Below are positions 1 to 8,033 of a DNA stretch of 64,000 nucleotides, in pieces (the first letter of the stretch is position 1; every line of letters starts with the position of its first letter). The translations under genes were made by a program, and so were the position numbers. The notes under the pieces are model-generated. The model saw only the letters and a program-made list of their open reading frames with translations, was not told the origin of the DNA and did not search any database. The stretch is from Prochloron sp965198675 (lineage in GTDB: Bacteria > Cyanobacteriota > Cyanobacteriia > Cyanobacteriales > Prochloraceae). The DNA lies in the NCBI GenBank assembly GCA_965198675.1, contig OZ240666.1, positions 372,001 through 436,000 on the forward strand. Reading direction: 5' to 3'.

Positions 1-423
1 AACAGTGTCCCGCAAATCCCCCCAAGTCACCCCGAGGATATTCCCGAACAAGAAATGATTCAGGTCAATTTTATTATCTTTCTGAATTACCGTAATTAAA
101 GTGATACCAAGAGCAAAAAAGGCGGAAAAGATAATACCCATGGCTGCATCTTCTTTAAGATTAGACTTGGTGTGGATTATCTTAATCAAGACAGTACTAA
201 TAACCCCCGCAATAAAAGCCCCCACAAAAATATTTGCCCCTAAGATAAAGGCGATCGCCAAACCCGGAAGTAGGGAGTGGCTAATAGCATCCCCCAATAG
301 TGCTAACCGCTGTACCATTAAGTAACTACCAACCACGGCGCAGATAACACCTACCATAATCGCCATGACCATAGCTCGCTGCATAAAGCTATATTGTAAT
401 GGTTCGATAATTGTTTCCAACAC
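1..423 (-). CDS. Metal (Mn/Zn) ABC transporter permease, partial at window edge
   Basis: Integral-membrane permease of the MntB/ZnuB (ABC-3) family; it forms the metal channel in the plasma membrane. Translating the minus strand from a GTG at 423 gives an open frame to the window edge. It includes the family segment GDAISHSLLPG near residue 45 and several hydrophobic helices, so only about the first 140 residues are present. The GTG lies 3 nt past the stop of the ATPase gene, so the two are co-transcribed. A TTG at 420 or an internal ATG are alternative starts. The substrate cannot be read from the permease alone; the partner binding protein has a zinc-like ligand set. Confidence 0.85.
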   Translation of the reverse strand, partial: MLETIIEPLQYSFMQRAMVMAIMVGVICAVVGSYLMVQRLALLGDAISHSLLPGLAIAFILGANIFVGAFIAGVISTVLIKIIHTKSNLKEDAAMGIIFSAFFALGITLITVIQKDNKIDLNHFLFGNILGVTWGDLRDTV

Positions 424-426
424 AAT

Positions 427-1170
427 TTAATTTTTGTTAGTTGTCAAGAAAACTATTTTACCTCTATAAGCGCGGTGGAGGTGGTCATCAGTGAGGACAT
501 TTTCTCTCTTTCCCGCAGCAATTAATTCCCGATTTAGCAGAATTAAGTCCTCAAAATTAGTAATCGACTCTCCCAAATCATGATTAACTACCAAAACTAT
601 TTTATCAGCAGCAGCTAATTCATGCAAGACATCAAAGATAATTTTTTCTGTTTTCCAATCTATCCCCCCAAAGGGTTCGTCAAAAAAGAAAATATCTGCC
701 TCCTGAACCAGGGAGCGAGCTAAAAAGACTCGCTGTTGCTGACCTCCTGAAAGTTGACCAATAGGACGATCCTTATAAGTATCCATCCCCACCCTACCTA
801 AAGCTTCCTCAACCAGACGACGACTGGTAGGAGAAAAAGAACGGAACCATCCCGTTTTCCTGACTCGTCCCATCATCACTACATCCCAGACAGTAGCGGG
901 GTAAGTCCAGTCGATTTGGGAGCGTTGGGGGACATAAGCTACTAACTCCAGCTGCTTTTGCAGGGGCTTATTATGGTACAGCACTAAACCTTCCCGGACC
1001 CCAATCAACCCCAGCATAGCTTTCAGGAGAGTACTTTTCCCGGCACCGTTGGGTCCGATAATACCCGTTAACCGTCCCGGTTGCACTTGAAGGCTGATTC
1101 CAGTCAATGCTTCCAACCTCAGATAATTGACAGCGATATTCTGTATTTCCAGGGAACCAACACCATTCAT
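427..1170 (-). CDS. Metal ABC transporter ATP-binding protein
   Basis: Cytoplasmic ATPase (247 aa) of a Mn/Zn-type importer (MntA/ZnuC family). All motifs are visible: Walker A GPNGAGKST at 39-47, Q-loop PQR near 82, signature LSGGQ at 140-144, Walker B IFFFDEP at about 160-166 and the switch His in VNHD near 197. It precedes the permease gene by 3 nt on the same strand and is divergent from the binding-protein gene 73 bp away. In Synechocystis the equivalent mntCAB genes all run in one direction, so this split arrangement differs. Length is normal for the family. Confidence 0.93.
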   Translation of the reverse strand: MNGVGSLEIQNIAVNYLRLEALTGISLQVQPGRLTGIIGPNGAGKSTLLKAMLGLIGVREGLVLYHNKPLQKQLELVAYVPQRSQIDWTYPATVWDVVMMGRVRKTGWFRSFSPTSRRLVEEALGRVGMDTYKDRPIGQLSGGQQQRVFLARSLVQEADIFFFDEPFGGIDWKTEKIIFDVLHELAAADKIVLVVNHDLGESITNFEDLILLNRELIAAGKRENVLTDDHLHRAYRGKIVFLTTNKN

Positions 1171-1243
1171 ATATCTTTGATTGTTGCTTATTTGTTATCA
1201 TACACAAAAATGGAAAAAATATGAAAAATAATCCGCAGCAAGA
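1171..1243. promoter_or_regulatory. Shared divergent promoter region of the metal transporter
   Basis: These 73 bp must hold both promoters of the divergent transporter genes. They are AT-rich and contain an imperfect inverted repeat, TTTGT...ACAAA, around 1190-1210. A metal-responsive repressor site (Zur- or Mur-like) would be expected here, but the repeat matches no consensus I can name with certainty. The assignment rests on position and symmetry only. Confidence 0.3.
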
Positions 1244-2146
1244 ATGAGAGCAACTGTAGTGGGAATATTTCTGGGACTTTGGCTTTGTGGCTGTCAGTCT
1301 CCAGTTGATCTAAGTGAGGGGAAGCCCAAAGTAGTGAGTACCAGCACTATTATAGCCGACTTGACGGAGCGAATAGGGGAAGATGAAATCGAGCATATTG
1401 GCATTCTGGAACCGGGAGCAGATCCTCACATTTACGAACCAGTTCCCGCAGATAGCGTGGCTTTTGAGGAGGCGGATTTAATTTTGTACAATGGTTACAA
1501 TCTGGAACCGGGGTTGATAAAATTGATGCATGCTACGGGGGTAAAAGCTAAGAAGTTCCCTGTTGGGGAAGTGGTAACCCCTTTAGATTTTGATTATCAA
1601 GGTAAAATACAGCCAGATCCTCATGTTTGGGGTAGTGCTGCCAACGCAATTGAGATGGTGAATGCTATTCGGAATGAATTAATTGCCCTTTCCCCAGAAG
1701 ATAGGGAAAAATTCACCGCCAATGCAGCTAAACTGATTGCTGAATTAGAACAGCTGCATATTTGGATTAAGGAGGAGATTGCCACTATTCCCCCACCGAG
1801 GCGCAAGTTAGTTACTAGCCACGATGCCTTTCAATATTACACCCGTGCTTACGGTTTGGAGATTATCGGTACCCTGATTGGTATTAGTACGGAGGAACAA
1901 CCCAGCGCTCAAACGGTGAAGAATCTAGCTGAGCAGATTAAAAGAAGTCAAGTTCCGGCGATTTTTGCTGAAACAACTATTAATCCAATTCTAATTCAAA
2001 CAGTAGCCCAGGAAGCTGGAGTTAAATTAGCTCCCCAAAAACTCTACTCTGACTCTATTGGTGTCCCCGGTAGTGAAGGGGATAGTTATGTAAAAATGCT
2101 CAGGTTTAATACTATTACTATTGTGGAAGCTTTGAAGGCTAAGTAG
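1244..2146 (+). CDS. Metal ABC transporter substrate-binding lipoprotein (MntC/TroA/ZnuA family)
   Basis: Periplasmic metal-binding lipoprotein (300 aa) that delivers Mn2+ or Zn2+ to the permease. A short signal peptide ends in the lipobox LCGC (Cys17). Cluster A-I metal ligands by family spacing: His62 (DPHIYEP), His127 (DPHVWG), His193 (VTSHDAF) and Asp270 (YSDSIG). The 62-127 spacing equals that of Synechocystis MntC, but the third ligand is His where MntC and PsaA have Glu. The H-H-H-D set resembles TroA and zinc-binding members. There is no His-rich loop like that of ZnuA. Zn or mixed Zn/Mn specificity is inferred, so no symbol is given. Confidence 0.9.
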   Translation: MRATVVGIFLGLWLCGCQSPVDLSEGKPKVVSTSTIIADLTERIGEDEIEHIGILEPGADPHIYEPVPADSVAFEEADLILYNGYNLEPGLIKLMHATGVKAKKFPVGEVVTPLDFDYQGKIQPDPHVWGSAANAIEMVNAIRNELIALSPEDREKFTANAAKLIAELEQLHIWIKEEIATIPPPRRKLVTSHDAFQYYTRAYGLEIIGTLIGISTEEQPSAQTVKNLAEQIKRSQVPAIFAETTINPILIQTVAQEAGVKLAPQKLYSDSIGVPGSEGDSYVKMLRFNTITIVEALKAK

Positions 2147-2334
2147 CCCGTAGGTTGAGTTGAGGGACGAAACCCAACACCCAACAGTGATTAAACCGCA
2201 GAGGCGCAGAGTACGCAGAGAAAGATAAGAGAGTATGCTAATATAATAAGCAAATTTTATCGATGGTTTTAGATGATTCAAAGCACGATGGCACGAAAAA
2301 CAACAATTACACGAAAAAATACGACAATTATATC

Positions 2335-2946
2335 ATGTCTCATCCCAAAATTCTTCAAAAGAATAAATCTTATAGCTTTCGCTCTTACTTTGAACTTCCC
2401 TATAATACTGATGACATATTAGCAGAATTTGGCTATAACTTGCAAATTCAGAGATTATCCCTTCCTCACTCAGACCTTGGGTTACCCCGTCTCCAAGAAC
2501 TGAAACAATTATTTGAAGAAATTATCCCGTTTGTAAGTCTTTCTAGCGAACAAGCTCGCCGAGAATTATTAGTTGCCCCCTTAATAATAGAAATCGTGAG
2601 ACTGTGTCATTGTCAGTTACGGATAGAATACCCTATCAATGTAAATGAGTGGCTAAAAGGAGAATTAGACTATCTTCTACGGTTGGAAAAAACTTTGACA
2701 GTTATAGAAGCTAAAAGGGACGATATTACCAGAGGTTTTACCCAATTAGCGGTGGAAATGATTGCCCTTTCACAACTAGAAGAACAAGAAACTGTCTATG
2801 GGGCTGTCACTATTGGTGAAATCTGGCGCTTTGGTAAATTAAAATTGTCTGGTAAAACCATTATCCAAGATATATCATTGTACACCATTCCTGACCAATT
2901 GGAAAGTCTCATGTCTATTCTCCTTGGCATTTTGACGGAAACCTAA
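2335..2946 (+). CDS. Conserved protein with PD-(D/E)XK-nuclease-like motif
   Basis: Unnamed protein of about 203 aa, counted from the ATG at 2335 (MSHPKIL). An upstream in-frame start at 2263 would add a low-complexity, repeat-like leader and is less likely. The C-terminal half contains GELDYLL followed by LTVIEAKRDD and a helix with Q and E residues. This is the D...ExK layout of restriction-endonuclease-like folds found in many cyanobacterial proteins of unknown role. No HTH or partner gene is apparent. Nuclease activity is inferred from the motif only. It stands alone between the transporter and a HicA-type gene. Confidence 0.6.
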   Translation: MSHPKILQKNKSYSFRSYFELPYNTDDILAEFGYNLQIQRLSLPHSDLGLPRLQELKQLFEEIIPFVSLSSEQARRELLVAPLIIEIVRLCHCQLRIEYPINVNEWLKGELDYLLRLEKTLTVIEAKRDDITRGFTQLAVEMIALSQLEEQETVYGAVTIGEIWRFGKLKLSGKTIIQDISLYTIPDQLESLMSILLGILTET

Positions 2947-2997
2947 AACCAACCTTTAGAATCGGTTTAATATTTTGGTGAAGGCTATATAATTGCA

Positions 2998-3020
2998 TGG
3001 TGGGCAATGCCCACCCTACT
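2998..3020. repeat. GGTGGGCAATGCCCACC palindromic repeat family
   Basis: Short perfect palindrome, usually preceded by GTAGG. Other copies lie near 26879-26899, 33727-33745, 36735-36755, 52037-52057 and 52192-52231. All are between genes, often just after a stop codon. It could form a hairpin and act as a terminator or mRNA-stabilising element. The copy number in 64 kb shows it is a dispersed genome-wide repeat. Confidence 0.75.
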
Positions 3021-3185
3021 GCTGTCTCGCCCGCGAATAAATTGCGAGCTAATAAGGGAAGTTCACCCCTGGTGGACTACGGTCGGACCCCACTCCCCCA
3101 CTTAGCATTATATCCTAACTTAACCTCGTGGTGTTATAATAGGCTAAAATCTACATTTAGATTGGAGAATCTCTCTACTACTAGA

Positions 3186-3380
3186 ATGAAGGTCAGAGAA
3201 GTTATTAAAAAGCTGCGGGCAGATGGCTGGACTCTTATCCGAACGAGAGGTGGTCACAGACAATATAAACATGCCACGAAACCTGTAAAAGTAACCGTTG
3301 CTGGTAAATTCTCTGATGAATTGCCACCTGGAACTCTGAATAACATTTGGAAACAAGTTCATTTAAAAGGAGAAAAGTAA
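3186..3380 (+). CDS. hicA: HicA-family toxin (mRNA interferase)
   Basis: Small (64 aa) double-stranded-RNA-binding-fold toxin of the HicA/YcfA family, which cleaves mRNA in type II TA pairs. Diagnostic segments are VIKKLRADGWTLIRTRGG, then the catalytic His in GGHRQYKH and the strand KVTVAGKFSDELPPGTL. The start at 3186 gives the usual length; longer in-frame extensions upstream run through repeat DNA. The next ATG begins directly after its stop and encodes a HicB antitoxin that is broken, so an apparently intact toxin lacks its cognate partner here. Confidence 0.85.
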   Translation: MKVREVIKKLRADGWTLIRTRGGHRQYKHATKPVKVTVAGKFSDELPPGTLNNIWKQVHLKGEK

Positions 3381-3546
3381 ATGCGCTACGCTATTATCAT
3401 CGAAAGAGGTGAAGCAACAGATACAAGAAGCGCTAGAATTTCATTTCGAGGGATTAGCTTTAGATAATGAATCAATTCCTCTCCCGACTACTATCTGCGA
3501 TTACGTTCATCCAAAACTACCATTAAAAGAGTCTTTGGTTAGCTAG
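3381..3546 (+). pseudogene. hicB: HicB-family antitoxin, internally deleted and frameshifted
   Basis: Starts at the ATG right after hicA with the HicB opening MRYAIIIERGE. It then loses the central part of the domain and resumes in another frame as IQEALEFHFEGLALDNE to a stop at 3544-3546. Family members have about 20-30 more residues (the strand and PDLPGC region) between these pieces, so an internal deletion plus frame change is inferred. The product would lack most of the RNase-H-like fold that binds HicA. Confidence 0.75.
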
Positions 3547-3701
3547 TCCGTATTGGTCGGTTCTTATTATAGATGTGGCGGGTTCAACCCCCTATCATAC
3601 GCCTGGTTAACTGTCATGGTACAAGGTCACTGATTGAGGATTAAAGGTAGACCAGAGTAATTTACCATTCTCTAGTCAAGACTAAAGGACGAGAAGCAAA
3701 A

Positions 3702-3857
3702 ATGGAAGACAATGACTGTAGCATAGAACTCCAAGAAATTCTTAATAAATTGGATAGTAAAATCGAGAAGTTGAGTGAGAGTGTCGATTCTACTTTTGCC
3801 CAGACTACTGTTATAATGGGAAATATTCTCCTTTTTTTATTTAAGTTGGTAAGATAG
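3702..3857 (+). CDS. Possible small coiled-coil/hydrophobic protein
   Basis: A 51-codon frame starting MEDNDCSIELQEILNKLD: a charged amphipathic N-terminal half with heptad-like Leu/Ile spacing, then a hydrophobic tail (VIMGNILLFLFKLV) that could be a membrane anchor. A purine-rich GAGAAG lies upstream of the ATG. No family is recognised. Its place in a repeat-rich gap makes it uncertain whether it is expressed. Confidence 0.35.
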   Translation: MEDNDCSIELQEILNKLDSKIEKLSESVDSTFAQTTVIMGNILLFLFKLVR

Positions 3858-3880
3858 GGATGGTACTGAGACCCCCACTG

Positions 3881-5194
3881 TCAAGGTACGTGGTAATTAG
3901 TAACTGTTAATAGCTCATCTAATTCCCGATAATCGGGTAAAGTAGTATCAATTGGTTGACCAGCTCGCAAGACAACCCGATCCTGTTGAGGACGAGAGAA
4001 TAACTCGCTGAAATAACGAGCCGTAAACAAAATTAAGTCGGCTGGTAGTCCTACCCCAATTTTTCCTCCTGAGGAGCTTCCCATTAACTCTGCTGATATA
4101 GTAGTTACAGCCCGAACCCAGTCCCCATAGGGCATATCTAAATGGGCAATTCTCACAGCCTGATTAAACACTGCTAACAGATCATGGTCCCCAAAACCAA
4201 AGAAAGGATCCCGACAATTATCGCTGGCAAAAGCAACAGGAACCCCTGCTTGCTTCAGTTCCCATACTTTCGTTACCCCCCGCCAATAGGGAGTGCTATT
4301 CTTTCTTCTATCTTGTAAATAAAGATTACAAGTGGGCAAGCTAACAATACTAATACCTGCTTTTTTGACTAAATATATGGTTTTGGCTACCATTTCTGGA
4401 GGCTGAAGGGCTAAACTACAGCAGTGAGAGCAGATAATTTGGCCCCGAAACTGGTGACGTCCAGCTGCTGCGGCAATACTTTCCAGACAGGTAGAATCAA
4501 AATCTCCATTTTCGTCAGCGTGGAAGTCCAAGTCTAAATTTCTTTCCTTCGCAAGAGAAAAGACCTGATCCAACTGTCCTTCTAACTGGGGGTTCATATA
4601 AACCACCCCTCCGAGAATACCCCCAATACTCGCAATTTTATCCGCCAAAGCTACCCCGTCAGGAGTTTGATAATAATCTAGAGTGACCAAGGAAACTGCT
4701 TCCAGAGTCATTCTATCAGCCCACTCTCCTTGTAGAGTAGTAAAGACCCCCAAACTAGTATCCCCCTGGGGTCCAGAACAGTCAATGTGGGTGCGGATCC
4801 CTTTGGTACCGTGAGCGTAACTGCATTTTAGACCAAATTCCATGCGCCGGTAAACATCCTCCTCCCTCCAGTATTGGACGTTCCGTTCAACTGTAGCGAT
4901 CGCCCCCTGGAAAGTCCCGGACGGGTTCGGGGTTCGCTCCCAAATATGTCCCTTGTCCAAGTGAGTATGAATATCCGTGAAACACGGAAAGACAATCCCT
5001 CGTTGTAAGTCTATCCCCGCAGGAGTTTGGTCTCCAGCAGGTAAAATCTGAGTAATAATACCCCCAGTTATTTCCAGATCGCACCAGTAGAGACCTTCCC
5101 TTGTCTGTGGTACCATAGTTTTATTGGCTATAAGACAACTAGGAATACTAGCGTTTTTTAGCCAGTAGGTATCTCTTCTAAAATCTATTACCAT
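3881..5194 (-). CDS. Cytosine deaminase-like amidohydrolase
   Basis: Metal-dependent amidohydrolase (437 aa from the ATG at 5194), closest in layout to CodA cytosine/isoguanine deaminases. Metal and catalytic motifs: THLDKGH with HxH at 76/78, FHADEN with His225, CSHC with His257, and ASDN with Asp325. The family converts cytosine to uracil plus ammonia in the cytosol; the exact substrate here is inferred. A GTG at 5203 would add three residues encoded by repeat DNA. The last residues (TNYHVP) are encoded by the ACCAGTT/CACGTACC repeat, so repeats abut both gene ends and the native C-terminus has probably been altered. Confidence 0.8.
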   Translation of the reverse strand: MVIDFRRDTYWLKNASIPSCLIANKTMVPQTREGLYWCDLEITGGIITQILPAGDQTPAGIDLQRGIVFPCFTDIHTHLDKGHIWERTPNPSGTFQGAIATVERNVQYWREEDVYRRMEFGLKCSYAHGTKGIRTHIDCSGPQGDTSLGVFTTLQGEWADRMTLEAVSLVTLDYYQTPDGVALADKIASIGGILGGVVYMNPQLEGQLDQVFSLAKERNLDLDFHADENGDFDSTCLESIAAAAGRHQFRGQIICSHCCSLALQPPEMVAKTIYLVKKAGISIVSLPTCNLYLQDRRKNSTPYWRGVTKVWELKQAGVPVAFASDNCRDPFFGFGDHDLLAVFNQAVRIAHLDMPYGDWVRAVTTISAELMGSSSGGKIGVGLPADLILFTARYFSELFSRPQQDRVVLRAGQPIDTTLPDYRELDELLTVTNYHVP

Positions 5195-5203
5195 GTATAG
5201 CAC

Positions 5204-5999
5204 GTACCATGACAGTTACCAGTTACCAGTTACCAGTTAGTAGTTAATAGTTATACTAATGGGAACTGTGCTTATTTCAACTGGATTTCAGGAAATATCT
5301 ATATTTGTTGTATACTAGTTAAATCTGTAACTATGCCAGCGCTCACTGCTGTACCTTGACAGTTATCAGTTATAATAACAGGGCGATCGCTATATCTCAA
5401 TTAACAGATGTAGGGGCGCATCTCCTCCCATGGTATGAATATAACCCTAAAATTGAATTTTGTCAAGTCCTGGGATAAATATTTTTGAGGTTCGCGCAAA
5501 GTAGTCGCTCGAAAGACTCGCAGAGAGCGCAAAGGGTAGAGGGAAGGGGCGATCGCCTCTCCAAAACTCAACTCATAATCTTGGTAAGTTTTAAATATAA
5601 ATTAGTTATGCCAACTTTCACCCAAAGATTGATATAATGGTAGTCAAACAGTTATCAGCTCCTGGTATAGCACTTCTCGCTGGCGTATTTACAGATTAAA
5701 CAACATCTGTAAGAAATTACCTCAATCACCTTTCAGTTACCAGTGACCAGTAATCACGTACCATGGTAGCAGCTCAACCTTGGGTTTGAGGCCCCCACCA
5801 CTTATTTGGTGGCAAGCCATTTATTGGTGGAAGGTAACTGGTAACTAGTAACTGGTAACTGTCATGGTACAAGGTAACTGGTAACTGGTAACTGGTCACT
5901 GTTTTACCGTTGTACAAAGCTTTCGGCAGATTCCTAGAGCTACCTATCACGACTGGTAACTGTCAAGGTACGTGGTAACTGCTATAACTGTCATGGTAC
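5204..5999. repeat. Repeat-filled intergenic region
   Basis: No gene seen in these roughly 800 bp. It holds heptamer runs of ACCAGTT/AACTGGT (about 5210-5236 and 5837-5905) and two HIP1 sites (near 5388 and 5550). At 5728-5830 is a composite block that is the reverse complement of the tandem unit at 42145-42560, including a TGGTGGC/GCCACCA hairpin. The motif CATGGTACGTGG and its relatives recur at block edges. Confidence 0.8.
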
Positions 6000-6017
6000 G
6001 TGGTAAATGTTAAGACT

Positions 6018-6473
6018 ATGAATTTAGACAGTCAACTCAAAATACTCAAGTCCGACGCTCCCAAGTACGGAGTTCCCGAACTAGTGATGTCCCAAGCAGT
6101 TAACCCTATCCTAAAAGAATATGGATCTAAATTGCAACATCCAGAATATCACGTTCTCCAAACCCAGGAAGGAAATTGGGTCTTAAATACCCTGAGCAAA
6201 CGCAGCAAACCTCAGTTACAGAAAAAGGTTATCTACGCTTTTGCCAGTATAGAAGATGCTCTCTCTTTTAGCAAGACTTCAGAGAACGAAGCAACTCCCA
6301 CACCTATGTTCGTCACTCATATTTTATTTCAACTGTTTGCCACCCAGCAAGTAGATAGCATTATTTTTATGATTACCCCAGGCAATTTAACCAAAGGATC
6401 GGAAATTCGTCGTCTTGACTTGCAAAAAGCCATCAGAAGTAAATTAGAGGAATTTGCCAAAAATATAGCGTAA
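6018..6473 (+). CDS. Conserved hypothetical protein
   Basis: Roughly 151 aa from ATG 6018 (MNLDSQLKILKSDAPKYG). A GTG at 6000 lies in the preceding CATGGTACGTGG repeat and is less likely to be the start. The protein is soluble with no signal peptide; segments such as NPILKEYGSKLQHPEYHVLQ and GNWVLNTLS suggest a compact alpha/beta fold. I do not recognise a named family. It sits 24 bp upstream of a RelE/HigB-type toxin gene on the same strand. The intervening DNA carries the repeat CACGTACCTTGACAGT, so co-transcription is possible but not shown. Confidence 0.55.
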   Translation: MNLDSQLKILKSDAPKYGVPELVMSQAVNPILKEYGSKLQHPEYHVLQTQEGNWVLNTLSKRSKPQLQKKVIYAFASIEDALSFSKTSENEATPTPMFVTHILFQLFATQQVDSIIFMITPGNLTKGSEIRRLDLQKAIRSKLEEFAKNIA

Positions 6474-6497
6474 CACGTACCTTGACAGTAACCAATT

Positions 6498-6824
6498 ATG
6501 GCAGCACAACCAAGGGACATTCAACTTTACATTACCAGTGATGGCAGAATTCCTTTCCATGAATGGTTTGATTCCCTCCGAGATCAGAAAGCCAAAGTCA
6601 AGATAAATAAGAGGCTCAACCGAGTTAAGATGGGTAATTTAGGAGACTATCGCTCAGTTGGGGAAGGAGTCTGTGAACTAAGAATAGACTATGCTTCTGG
6701 ATACCGAATATATTTTGGACAAATAGGAGCTATAATTGTAATACTAATTTGTGGCGGCGATCAAAAAACTCAGACGCAAGATATTCGTAAAGCTAAGGAA
6801 TACTGGAACGATTATAGGAGTTAA
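6498..6824 (+). CDS. RelE/HigB-like addiction module killer protein
   Basis: Toxin of 108 aa of the phage Gp49-like/HigB group in the RelE superfamily, ribosome-dependent mRNA cleavers. Recognisable segments: IPFHEWFDSLRDQKAKVKI, the basic helix RLNRVKMGNLGDYRSVGEG, CELRIDYASGYRIYFG and the C-terminal ILICGGDQKTQTQDIRKAKE. The toxin comes first and its partner starts 4 nt after the stop, the usual HigBA order. An AGGAG Shine-Dalgarno for the partner lies in the last codons of this gene. Confidence 0.88.
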   Translation: MAAQPRDIQLYITSDGRIPFHEWFDSLRDQKAKVKINKRLNRVKMGNLGDYRSVGEGVCELRIDYASGYRIYFGQIGAIIVILICGGDQKTQTQDIRKAKEYWNDYRS

Positions 6825-6828
6825 GAAA

Positions 6829-7197
6829 GTGCCCAAAAGCGTAAGTTACCATCCTTTTCTCATTTCCAACCTTCAAGACAAATCATACGCTGCTCTTTAC
6901 TTGGAGACTCATTTGGAAGAAGACGAAGATGAATTCGAGCCAGAGTTGCTCAGACTAGCACTGAGTCATGTACTGGAAGCCCTGGGAGAATCAAAAATGA
7001 GTCCAGAACAAGTTAAATCCCATTACAAGAAACTAGATGAGTTGTTTGCACAGGGTGGGGGTGAGGCAATTTCTAATTTGGGGCTGTGGCTAAACGCTCT
7101 GGGATTAAAACTAACTGTTACTGTTGGCGCAGAACCTCTCGGCGTCTCTGCGCCTCTGGGTAAAACAAAATCATTAACGACGAGGAAGATTAGGTAA
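6829..7197 (+). CDS. Probable antitoxin partner of the RelE/HigB-like toxin
   Basis: GTG start at 6829, 9 nt after an AGGAG inside the toxin's end; begins VPKSVSYHPFLISNLQDK. Cognate antitoxins of Gp49-type toxins are about 100-aa HTH proteins. Here an acidic N-terminal half (LEEDEDEFEPELLRLALSHV) is followed by an amphipathic region, but an HTH is not obvious. The last 20 or so residues (after VTVG) are encoded by the 'cgcagaacctctcggcgtctctgcg' type intergenic repeat, so the original C-terminus has been replaced. The gene then runs 24 bp into the 3' end of the convergent ccmK4. Confidence 0.6.
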   Translation: MPKSVSYHPFLISNLQDKSYAALYLETHLEEDEDEFEPELLRLALSHVLEALGESKMSPEQVKSHYKKLDELFAQGGGEAISNLGLWLNALGLKLTVTVGAEPLGVSAPLGKTKSLTTRKIR

Positions 7198-7527
7198 TAC
7201 CCCTCTTTCCACAGCGTCTCGGTAGGGTTGAACTGTTTCGCTATAATCGATAGGTAAGACAGCCACCACATTTTCATGGGGGCGAGGAATAATAACCCAA
7301 GATTCCAAAGTAGCCCCCTCAGTCCGTTTCACCGCTTCAATCCCGGCGTCCATAGCAGTTTTAACTTCCGAAACATCCCCGCGAATGTTGATGTTAAAAC
7401 GAGCGCTTCCCACTCTAATGTAACCCACCAGGGTAACTCGACCCGCTTTTACCATGGCATCCGCTGCTGCTAATATACCTGGAAAGCCTTTTGTTTCAAT
7501 GGATCCAACTGCTGACTGAGCTGGCAT
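7174..7527 (-). CDS. ccmK4: Carboxysome shell protein CcmK4
   Basis: Hexamer-forming bacterial microcompartment (BMC) domain protein (117 aa), a minor facet tile of the beta-carboxysome shell. It starts MPAQSAVGSIETKGFPG at ATG 7527 behind a GAGGAG ribosome site. The pore-loop residues GSAR and the IIPRPHENVVAVLPI strand are typical of CcmK4. It lies downstream of ccmK3 on the same strand (50 bp gap). This two-gene ccmK3-ccmK4 satellite, away from the main ccm operon, is the usual cyanobacterial arrangement, and the paralogues can form mixed hexamers. Confidence 0.93.
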   Translation of the reverse strand: MPAQSAVGSIETKGFPGILAAADAMVKAGRVTLVGYIRVGSARFNINIRGDVSEVKTAMDAGIEAVKRTEGATLESWVIIPRPHENVVAVLPIDYSETVQPYRDAVERGVLPNLPRR

Positions 7528-7577
7528 AAAATATCTCCTCAACCGTAACCATGATAAATTATAGAGCAATATAGGTA

Positions 7578-7886
7578 TCAGACGCGAAATTCTTCCACAT
7601 CCTCAGAATAGGCTATAGGTAAAACAGCCACAATGTTTTCTGGGGGGTTGGGAACAGTATAATGGGTCTGAACCTTCCCACCGTAAGTATTTTCTGCTGC
7701 TTCCCTACCTGCTGCCATGGCTTGTTTTACCTCTGAGACAGTCCCCCGAATAGCCACGAAGAAATCACCTTTTTCCGCTTTATCAAAAGATACCAGGGTC
7801 ACACGACCCCCTTTAACCATGGCATCTGCTGCTGCTAATACTGCTGGGAAACCCAAGGTTTGGATAACACCCACTGCTTCCGGCAT
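7578..7886 (-). CDS. ccmK3: Carboxysome shell protein CcmK3
   Basis: BMC-domain shell protein (102 aa), MPEAVGVIQTLGFPAVLAA, with a ribosome site GAGGAG upstream of ATG 7886. It is distinguished from CcmK1/2/4 by the altered pore region EKGDFF in place of KIGSG/GSAR and by the C-terminal NPPENIVAVLPIAYSEDV, as in Synechocystis CcmK3. CcmK3 usually forms hexamers only with CcmK4, encoded next. First gene of the pair; its promoter must lie in the G/C-run repeat region 7887-8033. Confidence 0.92.
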   Translation of the reverse strand: MPEAVGVIQTLGFPAVLAAADAMVKGGRVTLVSFDKAEKGDFFVAIRGTVSEVKQAMAAGREAAENTYGGKVQTHYTVPNPPENIVAVLPIAYSEDVEEFRV

Positions 7887-7932
7887 AATTAATCTCCTCT
7901 ATTTAACGATGGGTAGATCCACCCTTGTCTTT

Positions 7933-8000
7933 TGATCCCCCCTTGATCCCTCCTTGATAAGGGGGGTGACGGGGGGTGCCCGGTAGGGCGGGGGGATCCG
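7933..8000. repeat. C/G-run palindromic repeat
   Basis: Run-rich sequence containing CCTTGATAAGGGGGGT and further G-runs. The same core occurs inside bvdR at 15967-16012, where it is translated. It lies between the divergent ccmK3 and permease genes and may affect both promoters. Confidence 0.6.
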
Positions 8001-8033
8001 TCAGGCGGCGGGATCGGATTGTAGTTTATCTTA

